A DNA stretch of 64,000 bases from Saccharopolyspora rosea (GTDB taxonomy: Bacteria; Actinomycetota; Actinomycetes; Mycobacteriales; Pseudonocardiaceae): assembly GCF_025643595.1 (NCBI RefSeq), contig NZ_CP102826.1, positions 620,001 through 684,000 of the forward strand, given 5' to 3'. Positions 24,624-32,365 of the stretch are shown here, piece after piece. Numbering within the stretch: position 1 is the stretch's first letter; each line of letters opens with the position of its first letter. The notes under the pieces are model-generated. The model saw nothing but the letters and a program-made list of their open reading frames with translations. It did no database searches and had not been told where the DNA came from. The position numbers were made by a program, and so were the translations under genes.

Positions 24624-25778
24624 GTGCGTGCTCTCGTCATCCTGCTCGCCGTCACCTGCGCGGTGACGTCGTCGAACATCTACCTGCTGCAACCGGTCCT
24701 CGACCAGGTCGCCCACGACTTCGCGGTGTCCGAGGCCACCGCCGGGCTGTGCGCGACCTCGACCCAGATCGGCTACGCGGCGGGAATCCTGCTGCTCGTG
24801 CCGCTGGGCGACCGGTTGGACCGGCGCCCGTTGATCCTCGCGCTGATGGGGCTGACCACCCTCGCGCTCGCCGCGGCGGCCAGCGCGCCGAACATCACCT
24901 GGCTGGTCGTGGCCTCCGCCGCGATCGGGCTGCTCACCCCGGTTCCGCAGCTGGTGCTGCCGCTGGGCGTGGCGCTGAGCGGGCAGGGCACCGGTCGGGT
25001 CGTGGGAGTCCTGCAAGCGGGCCTGCTGACCGGGTTGCTGGCCTCGCGCGCGTACGCCGGAGTGCTCGGCGAGTTCGCCGGCTGGCGGCAGGTGTACTGG
25101 TGCTCGGTCGTGCTGATGATCGTCACCGGTCTCGCCCTGGTGCTGCGGTTGCCGTCCGCGCCCGGCACCGAGCCGGAACTGCGCTACGGCGTGCTGCTGC
25201 GCTCGTTGCCCGGGTTGTTCCGGGACCGCGGCGTGGCCGGGACCTGCCTGGCCGGGGCGCTCGTCGGCTGCGCGTTCGGCGCGTTCTGGAACACCCTGTC
25301 GTTCGTGCTGACCCGGAACTTCGGGTTCGGGCCGGCGGTCATCGGGTTGTTCGGGCTGGTGGCCGCCTCCAGCGCCATGACCTCGCCGATGGCGGGCCGG
25401 CTCGCCGACCGGCGGGGCGCCCGGACCGGCCAGGTGGTGCTGATCACGACGGTGCTCGCCGGGTGGCTCGCACTGCTGGTCGGGCAGGGCTCGGTGTGGT
25501 GGTTCGTCGTCGGCACCGTGCTGCTCGACGTCGGCGTGTGGGGCAACCAGGTGGTCAGCCAGGCGCTGTTGTTCTCGCGGGGCAGCGCGGAGCACAGCAG
25601 GCTCAACACGCTCTACTTCGTGACGCGGTTCCTCGGCATCGCGGCCGGTTCCGGGTTGGGCACCCGGCTGTGGGGCTCTTCCGGCTGGGGTGCGGTCGCC
25701 GCCTGCGGGCTGCTCGCCGCGGCCTGCGCGCTGCCGATCGCGGTGCGGGCCGCGCGGCGGGAACCCGCGGCGGTCTGA
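24624..25778 (+). CDS. MFS efflux-type transporter
   Basis: A 384-residue membrane protein with about 12 hydrophobic helices beginning LVILLAVTCAVTSSNIYLLQPVLDQVAHDF. The motif GDRLDRRPLI in the loop after TM2 and AGRLADRRGARTGQ in the middle loop are typical of drug:H+ antiporter MFS proteins. It lies 69 bases after the AraC-type regulator, which probably controls it. Substrate unknown. The GTG at 24624 begins just before TM1. A dispersed repeat begins right at its stop codon. Confidence 0.8.
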   Translation: MRALVILLAVTCAVTSSNIYLLQPVLDQVAHDFAVSEATAGLCATSTQIGYAAGILLLVPLGDRLDRRPLILALMGLTTLALAAAASAPNITWLVVASAAIGLLTPVPQLVLPLGVALSGQGTGRVVGVLQAGLLTGLLASRAYAGVLGEFAGWRQVYWCSVVLMIVTGLALVLRLPSAPGTEPELRYGVLLRSLPGLFRDRGVAGTCLAGALVGCAFGAFWNTLSFVLTRNFGFGPAVIGLFGLVAASSAMTSPMAGRLADRRGARTGQVVLITTVLAGWLALLVGQGSVWWFVVGTVLLDVGVWGNQVVSQALLFSRGSAEHSRLNTLYFVTRFLGIAAGSGLGTRLWGSSGWGAVAACGLLAAACALPIAVRAARREPAAV

Positions 25779-26183
25779 GTGCCTGTCTTTGAACTCGTTT
25801 TGGGTGGCTGTGCCGGTGGCGGAACCTCAGCGGCCGTCTCGGCTCCGGGAGCCCCGACATCATGTAGCCCCCTACACCACGTCGGGGCTGTCCTCGCGAG
25901 ACGACCGCTGAGAACCCGCGGCGGTGCCAGCTGCGAGACCGCTCACCGAAAGAGAAAGCGGCTCGCGCCGCTTGCCGAGAACCCTTCGGTACCAGGTTCA
26001 AAGACAGGCTCTCAGCGGCCCGCCCGTCGCCCGACCACCGCCCCCCAACGAGGCGCTGACGCGCCGCTGTGCTCGTCGGAGAACCCGCGGCGGTGCCGGT
26101 TGCGAGACCACTCACCGACAGAGAAAGCGGCTGGCGCCGCTTACCCCGCCCTGTCGGAACCAAGTTCGAAGACAGGCACTGAG
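25775..26183. repeat. inverted-repeat-bounded dispersed element, copies B1 and B2
   Basis: The left end (25776 on, TGAGTGCCTGTCTTTGAAC) is repeated in inverted form at 25995-26015 (GTTCAAAGACAGGCTCTCA) and again at 26163-26183 (GTTCGAAGACAGGCACTGA). This gives a unit of about 240 bp plus a second right half. The internal block GGCGGTGCCAGCTGCGAGAC, CGCTCACCGAAAGAGAAAGC and an AAGCGGC/GCCGCTT hairpin occurs twice, about 169 bp apart (about 25918 and 26087). There is also an AGCCCCGAC/GTCGGGGCT stem at 25850-25889. No transposase is encoded. It fills the whole gap between two convergent genes (25779-26240). Confidence 0.75.
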
Positions 26184-26240
26184 CACGAGTGCGAACGGGC
26201 CCCGCCGGCGCGCCTCCGGCGGGGCCCGAATCGAGGTGCG

Positions 26241-26768
26241 TCAGCGGGCGGCGACCGCGGTCACGTCGACCGGTCCCGGCACCTGGGTGTGCGACGCCCA
26301 CGGCACGTCCACCGTGTACGCGTTGGTCGGGCCGGGCAGGGCGACCTCGACCGTCGCCGGGGTCGGGCCGGTCAGCGGCTGGCCGGTGTTCATGTCGACG
26401 GTGCGGTAGCTGAACGCCGCCGAAGCCTGGTGGCCCTGGTCGACCCGCACCGGCTGGTCCTGCGTCGGGGCGGTGCGGGCCGCGATGTCGAGCGGCTTGC
26501 CCGCGGAGTCCTTGAAGGTCAGCCCCGGCGCACCGGTCAGCAGGCAGCTCTGCCCCGGCTTCGCGGTGAACACCACGTCCGCGCCGGTCTTGCCCATGGC
26601 GTGGTCCAGCTGCGTGATCGTCACGTCGAGCTGGTCGGCCTTGCAGTACTGGTCGTAGTCCGGGTGGTCGCCGGGCATCGCCTGGGCCACTCCGGCGAAG
26701 GCGAGCCCCGCGAGAGCCGCGACCCCGGCCAGCACACCGGTCTTGCGGAGGTTCCTGCGCTTGCTCAT
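26241..26768 (-). CDS. secreted DUF4232-type protein
   Basis: A 175-residue exported protein. The signal peptide MSKRRNLRKTGVLAGVAALA..., ending GVAQA, is followed by a beta-rich domain with two Cys (YCKADQLDV and GQSCLLTGAPGLTF), typical of DUF4232, a family of small actinobacterial exported proteins of unknown role. ATG 26768 follows GGGAG at nine bases; ATG 26777 would crowd that site. It converges with the MFS gene across the repeat element. Confidence 0.8.
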   Translation of the reverse strand: MSKRRNLRKTGVLAGVAALAGLAFAGVAQAMPGDHPDYDQYCKADQLDVTITQLDHAMGKTGADVVFTAKPGQSCLLTGAPGLTFKDSAGKPLDIAARTAPTQDQPVRVDQGHQASAAFSYRTVDMNTGQPLTGPTPATVEVALPGPTNAYTVDVPWASHTQVPGPVDVTAVAAR

Positions 26769-26910
26769 CTCGTCCATCTCCCTGTCTGCGTGCATCCGTT
26801 CCGGGATCCCGTTCGGAAGACGCGCCGCGTCGCACGAGGTTGGCAAGAGTGATGCAGGACACATATCAGTCGGGTGACAACGTGGCGGAGCGTGATCGTA
26901 CTGACCGACC

Positions 26911-26981
26911 GAAAGAAAATCTTTCTCCTTAGCGGAGCGTTTGCCGAAGAACATTGAATCCTGACGACTTCCTGATGTAAT
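26911..26981 (+). promoter_or_regulatory. candidate lat promoter and operator
   Basis: In an A/T-enriched stretch, GAAAGAAAATCTTTC (26911-26925) is a perfect inverted repeat with a 3-base spacer. Downstream, TTGAAT (26954-26959) and TGTAAT (26976-26981), 16 bases apart, look like -35 and -10 elements. The repeat would sit upstream of the -35, as for an activator such as an Lrp-type regulator, but no such gene is adjacent. Confidence 0.45.
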
Positions 26982-27036
26982 TGTTCCTTGACGCCAGTGA
27001 TGGCCGACACACCGCCTGCGATGCCGGGAGGCCGAC

Positions 27037-28383
27037 ATGACCGCTCAGCAGACCGTCCGAGACGTGGCACCAGCACCGACCTCCGCGGCCGACGCCGTCA
27101 CGTCGCTGCGCGCGCACGTCACCGGCGACCTCATGGACATCGTCGTGGACCTCGACGCCGGGTCCGGATGCCGCCTGCGCGACCAGCGCGACGGCACCGA
27201 GTACCTCGACATGACGATGTTCTTCAGCTCCGCACCGCTCGGTCACGGCCACCCCGGGCTGAGCACGCCCGAGTTCGAGGCCGCGCTGGTCCGGGCCGGG
27301 CGGATCAAGCCGTCCAACCCCGACTTCGCCACCGTCGAGCAGGCCCGGTTCGCCGAGACGTTCCGGCGCGTCGTCGGCGACCCCGCGCTGCCGCTGCTGT
27401 TCTTCATCGACGGCGGCGCGCTGGCCGTGGAGAACGCGCTGAAGGTCGCCTTCGACTGGAAGACCAAGGTCAACGCCCGCGCGGGCATCGCCGTCCGCGG
27501 CAGCCGGGCGATGCACCTGGAGCACGCCTTCCACGGCCGCAGCGGCTACACCATGTCGCTGACCAACACCGATCCCGCGAAGGTCCGCGACTACCCGAAG
27601 TTCGACTGGCCGCGCATCCCCAGCCCCGCCGTCGAACCCGGGGAGCGCTGGGAGAGCGCGGAACTGCTGCCCGAGGAGCTCGCCGCCCTGGACGTCGCGC
27701 GGGCCGCGTTGCGCCGGTACGGACCGGAGATCGCGTGCTTCGTCTACGAACCGATCCAGGCCGAGGGCGGCGACCGGCACCTGCGGCCCCGGTTCCTGCG
27801 GGCCGTGCAGGAACTCTGCCGCGAGCACGACGTGCTCACCGTCGCGGACGAGGTGCAGACCGGGGCGCTGACCGGTCAGGCGTGGGCGCACCAGGCGCTC
27901 GGGCTGGAGCCCGACCTGGTGGCCTTCGGCAAGCGCATGCAGGTGTGCGGGGTGATGGGCGGACGTCGGGTGCTGGAGCTGCCGGACAACGCCTTCCGCG
28001 AGGCCAGCCGGCTCAGCTCCACCTGGGGCGGTTCGCTGGTCGACATGGTCCGAGCCACCCGCGTCCTGGAGGTCGTCGAGAGCGAGGGCCTGTTCGAGCA
28101 CAGCCGCCAGATGGGCGAGGTGCTGCTGTCCGAGCTGCGCGATCTGGTCGCCGAGTTCCCGGCGCTGGTCCGCGACGCGCGGGGGCGCGGTCTGATGTGC
28201 GCGATCAGCTTCCGCGACCCGGCGATGCGGGACCGCGCGCTGGCCGTCGCCCGCGAACGGCACCGCACGCTGTTCCTGCCGTCCGGCCCCGACTCGCTGC
28301 GGTTCCGCCCGCCGCTGTCGGTGCGGCCGGAGGAGATCGTCGACGCCGTCGCCGCGCTGCGCAAGACGCTCGGCGAGCTGTAG
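27037..28383 (+). CDS. lat: L-lysine 6-transaminase (lysine epsilon-aminotransferase)
   Basis: A 448-residue class III PLP aminotransferase that moves the epsilon-amino group of lysine to 2-oxoglutarate, giving piperideine-6-carboxylate and glutamate. PLP lysine is K299 (VAFGKRMQ), with D271 (VADEVQTG) holding the ring nitrogen. E243 in QAEGGD matches the Glu known in M. tuberculosis LAT to control substrate specificity. DMTMFFSSAPLGHGHP and PSNPDF blocks also fit LAT. In beta-lactam producers it starts aminoadipate supply; in mycobacteria it acts in persistence. No beta-lactam genes are nearby, so a catabolic or stress role is more likely. The ATG at 27037 has GGGAGG upstream. Confidence 0.92.
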   Translation: MTAQQTVRDVAPAPTSAADAVTSLRAHVTGDLMDIVVDLDAGSGCRLRDQRDGTEYLDMTMFFSSAPLGHGHPGLSTPEFEAALVRAGRIKPSNPDFATVEQARFAETFRRVVGDPALPLLFFIDGGALAVENALKVAFDWKTKVNARAGIAVRGSRAMHLEHAFHGRSGYTMSLTNTDPAKVRDYPKFDWPRIPSPAVEPGERWESAELLPEELAALDVARAALRRYGPEIACFVYEPIQAEGGDRHLRPRFLRAVQELCREHDVLTVADEVQTGALTGQAWAHQALGLEPDLVAFGKRMQVCGVMGGRRVLELPDNAFREASRLSSTWGGSLVDMVRATRVLEVVESEGLFEHSRQMGEVLLSELRDLVAEFPALVRDARGRGLMCAISFRDPAMRDRALAVARERHRTLFLPSGPDSLRFRPPLSVRPEEIVDAVAALRKTLGEL

Positions 28384-28402
28384 CGGGAGCGGGCACCGCC
28401 CG

Positions 28403-29983
28403 TCAGCGCCAGGACGGCAGCCACAACTCGGCCTGCCAGTGCTCCTGCGTGATCGGGTCACCGTTGAGGATCGGCCACAACCACGCGAAGTTGGCCACCA
28501 CCAGGCCGACGTACAGCGCCACCGCGAGCAGTCCCGTCCGGCGGCGTTCGAAGTGGTCCCGGGCGGTGCCCAACACCTCGCCCAGCACCAGCACGATGCC
28601 CAGCACCAGGAACGGCACCAGCGGCGTCGCGTAGAAGTAGTACATCTGCCGCGCCAGGTTCAGAAACCACGGCAGGTAACCCGCGCCGTAGCCGACCAGC
28701 ACCGCGGCGTAGCGCCAGTCCAGGCTCGCGACCGTGCGCCAGACCGCCCACCCGGCCACCGGCAGCGCCAGCCACCACATCGCCGGGGTGCCGATCAGCA
28801 TCGTGGCCGACACGCAGTTCGCCCGACCGCAGCCGGGCACCCCGGATTCGTAGTAGTAGAGCATCGGGCGCATGCCCATCGGCCACGCCCACGGCTTCGA
28901 CTCCCACGGGTGCGGGTTCGCCGGGGTCACCAGGTGTTCGTGGAAGCTGAGCACGTTGAGCTCGTAGTAGAGCATCGAGCGCAGCGCGTCCGGCAGGAAG
29001 CCGAACCCCACGTCGTCGGAGACGAGCACGGCGTGCCGGTCGGTGGCCGTCTCGCTGGCGAACCAGCCCGCCCACGTCGCGAAGTACACCAGCAGCGGGA
29101 TCACCAGCAGCGACCACAGCGCGGGCCCGGTGTCGCGCACCAGCGCCGCCAGCCACGGTCGACGCACCCCGGCCGAGCGGCGGGCCAGGGCGTCCCAGAT
29201 CACGCTGAGCAGCCCGAACGCGAGGATGTAGTAGACGCCGTTCCACTTGACCCCGCAGGCCAGGCCGATCAGCAGCCCGGCGCCGAACCGCCACCAGCGG
29301 AAGCCCAGGCGCGGTCCCCACCGGCTGTCGCCGATGCGGCCCTCCACGCAGACCAGCCACATCCGCTCCCGCACCTGGTCCCGGTCGACCAGCAGGCACG
29401 CGAACGCGGCCAGCACGAACATCGCCTGGAAGATGTCGAGCATCCCCACCCGGGACTGCACGTGGCTGAGCCCGTCGCAGATCAGCAGCACCCCGGCCAG
29501 CGCGCCGAGCAGCGTCGACCGCGTCATCCGCCGCGCCACCCGGACGATCAGCAGGACCATGATCGTGCCGGACAGGGCCGCCATCACCCGCCAGCCCCAC
29601 GGGCCGTAGCCGAACAGCCACTCGCCGATCGCGATCAGCTGCTTGCCGACCGGCGGGTGCGCGACGAGTTCGTAGCCCGGGTTGTCCTCGTAGCCGCCGT
29701 TGCGCAGCATCTGCCACGCCTGCGGCACGTAGTGCTTCTCGTCGAAGACCGGGGTGCCGTAGTCGGTGGCCAGACCGAGGCTCCAGAACCGCACCAGGCC
29801 TGCGACCAGCGTGATCACTGCCGTGACCAACCAGCTGCGCAGCCGGTCGGTGGGCATCGCCACGTCGAGCAGCACGCGCGGATCGTTCTCGCCCGGTCGC
29901 CGCGCCGGCGGCTTCCGGCCGACCCGGACCGGCTCCTCGGAATCGGCGGGGCGGCCACCGGGGTGGGGGACGAGGACGCTCAC
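28403..29983 (-). CDS. pmt: polyprenyl-phosphate-mannose protein O-mannosyltransferase
   Basis: A 526-residue GT39 membrane enzyme (Rv1002c orthologue by family and position), which adds the first mannose to exported glycoproteins at Ser/Thr, coupled to Sec export. The first luminal loop holds the catalytic Asp-Glu (PVFDEKHYVPQ), and about ten TM helices follow, with the conserved VGMLDIFQAMF and GVKWNGVYY segments. The GTG at 29983 lies six bases after TACGAT on the minus strand and is the preferred, leaderless start. The frame remains open to 30214, but that would overlap rsmI. It is divergent from rsmI. Confidence 0.9.
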   Translation of the reverse strand: MSVLVPHPGGRPADSEEPVRVGRKPPARRPGENDPRVLLDVAMPTDRLRSWLVTAVITLVAGLVRFWSLGLATDYGTPVFDEKHYVPQAWQMLRNGGYEDNPGYELVAHPPVGKQLIAIGEWLFGYGPWGWRVMAALSGTIMVLLIVRVARRMTRSTLLGALAGVLLICDGLSHVQSRVGMLDIFQAMFVLAAFACLLVDRDQVRERMWLVCVEGRIGDSRWGPRLGFRWWRFGAGLLIGLACGVKWNGVYYILAFGLLSVIWDALARRSAGVRRPWLAALVRDTGPALWSLLVIPLLVYFATWAGWFASETATDRHAVLVSDDVGFGFLPDALRSMLYYELNVLSFHEHLVTPANPHPWESKPWAWPMGMRPMLYYYESGVPGCGRANCVSATMLIGTPAMWWLALPVAGWAVWRTVASLDWRYAAVLVGYGAGYLPWFLNLARQMYYFYATPLVPFLVLGIVLVLGEVLGTARDHFERRRTGLLAVALYVGLVVANFAWLWPILNGDPITQEHWQAELWLPSWR

Positions 29984-29989
29984 GCCCCG

Positions 29990-30048
29990 ATCGTAGGGGG
30001 AGGGGCACCGGCCGGGCCGCACCCCGATCCGGCGGCGGCGAATACGCT
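29990..30048. promoter_or_regulatory. divergent leaderless promoters of pmt and rsmI
   Basis: On the minus strand TACGAT (29990-29995) is six bases before the pmt GTG. On the plus strand TACGCT (30043-30048) is eight bases before the rsmI ATG. Neither start has a Shine-Dalgarno at the right distance. Confidence 0.6.
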
Positions 30049-30056
30049 GTGGAGTC

Positions 30057-30896
30057 ATGGACCCCGCCCCAGGCACGTTGGTGCTCGCCGCCACTCCGCT
30101 CGGTGACGCCCGGGACGCCTCGTCCCGGCTGGTCGACGCGCTCGGATCCGCCGACGTCGTCGCCGCCGAGGACACCCGGCGGGTGCGCGCACTGGCCGCC
30201 TCCCTCGGTGTCACCCCGGCCGGGCGGGTCGTCAGCTACTACGAGGCGGTCGAGGCCGCGCGCACCCCGGCGCTGCTCGACGCGCTGCGGGAGGGCCGCA
30301 CCGTGCTGCTCGTCACCGACGCGGGCATGCCGAGCGTGTCCGACCCCGGGTACCGGCTGGTCACGGCGTGCGTCGCGGAGCACCTGGCGGTGACGTGCCT
30401 GCCCGGGCCGTCCGCGGTCACCACCGCGCTCGCGGTGTCCGGACTGCCGTCGGACCGGTTCTGCTTCGAGGGCTTCCCGCCCCGCAAGTCCGGTGAGCGC
30501 CGCCGCTGGCTGGGCCGCCTGGTCGCCGAGGAGCGCACGTGCGTGTTCTTCGAGGCGCCGCACCGGCTGGCCGACACCCTGGCGGAAGCGGTGCAGGTCC
30601 TCGGCGGTGAGCGTCCCGCCGCGGTGTGCCGGGAACTGACCAAGACCTACGAGGAGGTCCGTCGCGGCACCCTCGCCGAGCTCGCGTCCTGGGCGGCCGG
30701 GGGCGTGCGCGGCGAGATCAGCGTGGTGCTCGGCGGTGCCGCGGAGACCTCGACCGACCCGGCGGAGCTGGTGGCCCGCGTGGAGGAACGCGCCGCCGGC
30801 GGCCTGCGGCTCAAGGACGCGGTGGCCGAGGTCGCCGAACTCGCCGGAGTCCGCAAGAAGGACCTCTACAACGCCGTCCTGGAAGCGCGGGGCTGA
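30057..30896 (+). CDS. rsmI: 16S rRNA (cytidine1402-2'-O)-methyltransferase
   Basis: A 279-residue tetrapyrrole-methylase-fold enzyme that 2'-O-methylates C1402 of 16S rRNA with SAM. The motifs GTLVLAATPLGDARDAS, AAEDTRR, LVTDAGMPSVSDPG, CLPGPSAVTTAL and GFPPRKSGER are the RsmI series. The C-terminal EVAELAGVRKKDLYNAVL is the usual HTH-like tail. It is divergent from pmt as in mycobacteria (Rv1003) and convergent with pabB, with a repeat fragment between. Confidence 0.93.
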   Translation: MDPAPGTLVLAATPLGDARDASSRLVDALGSADVVAAEDTRRVRALAASLGVTPAGRVVSYYEAVEAARTPALLDALREGRTVLLVTDAGMPSVSDPGYRLVTACVAEHLAVTCLPGPSAVTTALAVSGLPSDRFCFEGFPPRKSGERRRWLGRLVAEERTCVFFEAPHRLADTLAEAVQVLGGERPAAVCRELTKTYEEVRRGTLAELASWAAGGVRGEISVVLGGAAETSTDPAELVARVEERAAGGLRLKDAVAEVAELAGVRKKDLYNAVLEARG

Positions 30897-30904
30897 GGAG
30901 ATCC

Positions 30905-31000
30905 TTTCTGTGGCGGTGCCAGTGGCGGAACCTCAGCGGCGGTGCCAGTGGCGAGACCGCTCACCGAAAGAGAAAGCGGCTCCCGCCGCTTGCTGACCGG
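30905..31000 (+). repeat. dispersed palindromic repeat, copy C (fragment)
   Basis: The gap between rsmI and pabB holds TGGCGGTGCCAGTGGCG twice, the first followed by GAACCTCAGCGG as at 25.8 kb, the second by GAGACCGCTCACCGAAAGAG and an AAGCGGC...GCCGCTT hairpin as at 25.9 and 26.1 kb. The outer inverted ends are missing. It may act as the shared terminator of the two convergent genes. Confidence 0.7.
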
Positions 31001-31002
31001 GG

Positions 31003-32271
31003 TCAGCCCCGCCGGAGCAGCGCCAGCGCCGGGGCGGCCTTGGTGAGGCATTCGCGCCACTCGCGGTCCGGGTCGGAGTCGGCGGTGATGCCGCCGCCGA
31101 CGCCCAGGTGCAGCAGGCCGTCGGCGTGCTCCAGGGTGCGGATGGCCACGTTGAGCTCCAGACCCGCCACCGGGGAGACCATGCCGACCGCGCCGCAGTA
31201 GACCTCCCGGGGCAGCGACTCCAGTTCGGCGATGACCTCCAGCGCCCGCGCCTTCGGCGCTCCGGTCACCGACGCCGGCGGGAACGTCGCGGCCAGCAGT
31301 GCCGAGTTCGGCAGGTCCGCGGGCAGTTCCGCGCGCACGTCCGACACCAGGTGCCAGACGCCGGGGTGCGGCTGCACGTCCAGCAGCCGGGGCACCGCCA
31401 CGCGACCCACCTCGGCGACCCGCCCGAGGTCGTTGCGCGCCATGTCCACGATCATCACGTTCTCCGCGATGTCCTTGGTGGACTCGCGCAGCAGCGCGGC
31501 GTTGCCGTCGTCCTGCGGACCGCGGCGCGGCAGCGTTCCCTTGATCGGGCTGGAGCGCGCGGTGCGGCCGTGCCGGGCGAGGAACAGCTCCGGTGACAGC
31601 GACGCGACCGCGCCCCACTCGCCGGCCACGTACGCCGCCCGCGCCGGGCGGTACGCGGCGCTGCCCGCCGCGAACACCTCCAGCGGATCACCGCGGAACG
31701 GCACCGAGAACCGGCTGCAGATGTTGGCCTGGAAGATCTCCCCGGCCGCGATCTCCTCCACGCACCCGCGCACCGCCTTGCGGTGCCGGTCGGCGTCCGG
31801 GGTGCGGACCTCGCCGATCTCCCAGCCCACCGGCTCCTGCTCGCCGCCGGAGACGAGACCGGCCAGCTCCGCGACCAGGTCCGGGTCCGCCTCGCCCAGC
31901 GACTCGAACCACCAGCGGCCCGCCGGGTCGCGGCGCAGCACGTGGTCGCTGAAGCCCCACGCCGCCGTCGGGAGCCGCCGCGGCTGCGGGTGGCGCCCCG
32001 GATCGGTCAGGCCGTAGCCGAGGTAGCCGAACCAGCCGCCGCCGACCGGACCGGTCGACGCGGCGGGCGGGACGTCGACGGTCGTGAAGGCCCGCTCCGG
32101 CGGCGTGGCGGTCACCGCCACCGAGGGGGCGAGCACAGCGGACCCGCCGAACCAGTCACCGGTCAGCGCCGCCGGCGGCGGCAGGCCGCGGCGGCGGGCC
32201 CGCGCCGCGAGGCGGCGCAGCACCGACTCGGCGCTCGCGCGGCCGGCGAGGGAACGGGCGAAGACCTCCAC
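31003..32271 (-). CDS. pabB: aminodeoxychorismate synthase component I
   Basis: A 422-residue chorismate-binding enzyme, which with PabA makes 4-amino-4-deoxychorismate for folate. The C-terminal catalytic domain has AGEIFQANICSRF, SPELFLARHG, SPIKGTLPRRG, ENVMIVDMARNDLGRVAEVG, TFPPASVTGAPKARA and a final VGGGITADSDPDREW block. The GTG at 32271 (VEVFARSLAG) is preceded by CATACT and seven bases, suggesting a leaderless start; the frame is open further upstream but would overlap the divergent gene. Synteny (Rv1005c) supports the call over anthranilate synthase. Confidence 0.9.
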   Translation of the reverse strand: MEVFARSLAGRASAESVLRRLAARARRRGLPPPAALTGDWFGGSAVLAPSVAVTATPPERAFTTVDVPPAASTGPVGGGWFGYLGYGLTDPGRHPQPRRLPTAAWGFSDHVLRRDPAGRWWFESLGEADPDLVAELAGLVSGGEQEPVGWEIGEVRTPDADRHRKAVRGCVEEIAAGEIFQANICSRFSVPFRGDPLEVFAAGSAAYRPARAAYVAGEWGAVASLSPELFLARHGRTARSSPIKGTLPRRGPQDDGNAALLRESTKDIAENVMIVDMARNDLGRVAEVGRVAVPRLLDVQPHPGVWHLVSDVRAELPADLPNSALLAATFPPASVTGAPKARALEVIAELESLPREVYCGAVGMVSPVAGLELNVAIRTLEHADGLLHLGVGGGITADSDPDREWRECLTKAAPALALLRRG

Positions 32272-32365
32272 GCCGGTCAGTATGACCGCGTTCGCCCAGG
32301 CGCCCCTAGCCCCTGGGCGAACGCGGCTGGCCTGCGGAAACGACACCGTTCCGTACGGTGGCGGC

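Noticed and set aside
25775..26183. Insertion sequence between the MFS and DUF4232 genes
   Set aside because: Inverted ends are present but no transposase reading frame or domain; frames across it only translate the repeated core.
27037..28383. Start of a beta-lactam biosynthetic cluster because of lat
   Set aside because: No ACV synthetase, isopenicillin N synthase or other pathway gene lies on either side; neighbours are a DUF4232 gene and pmt.
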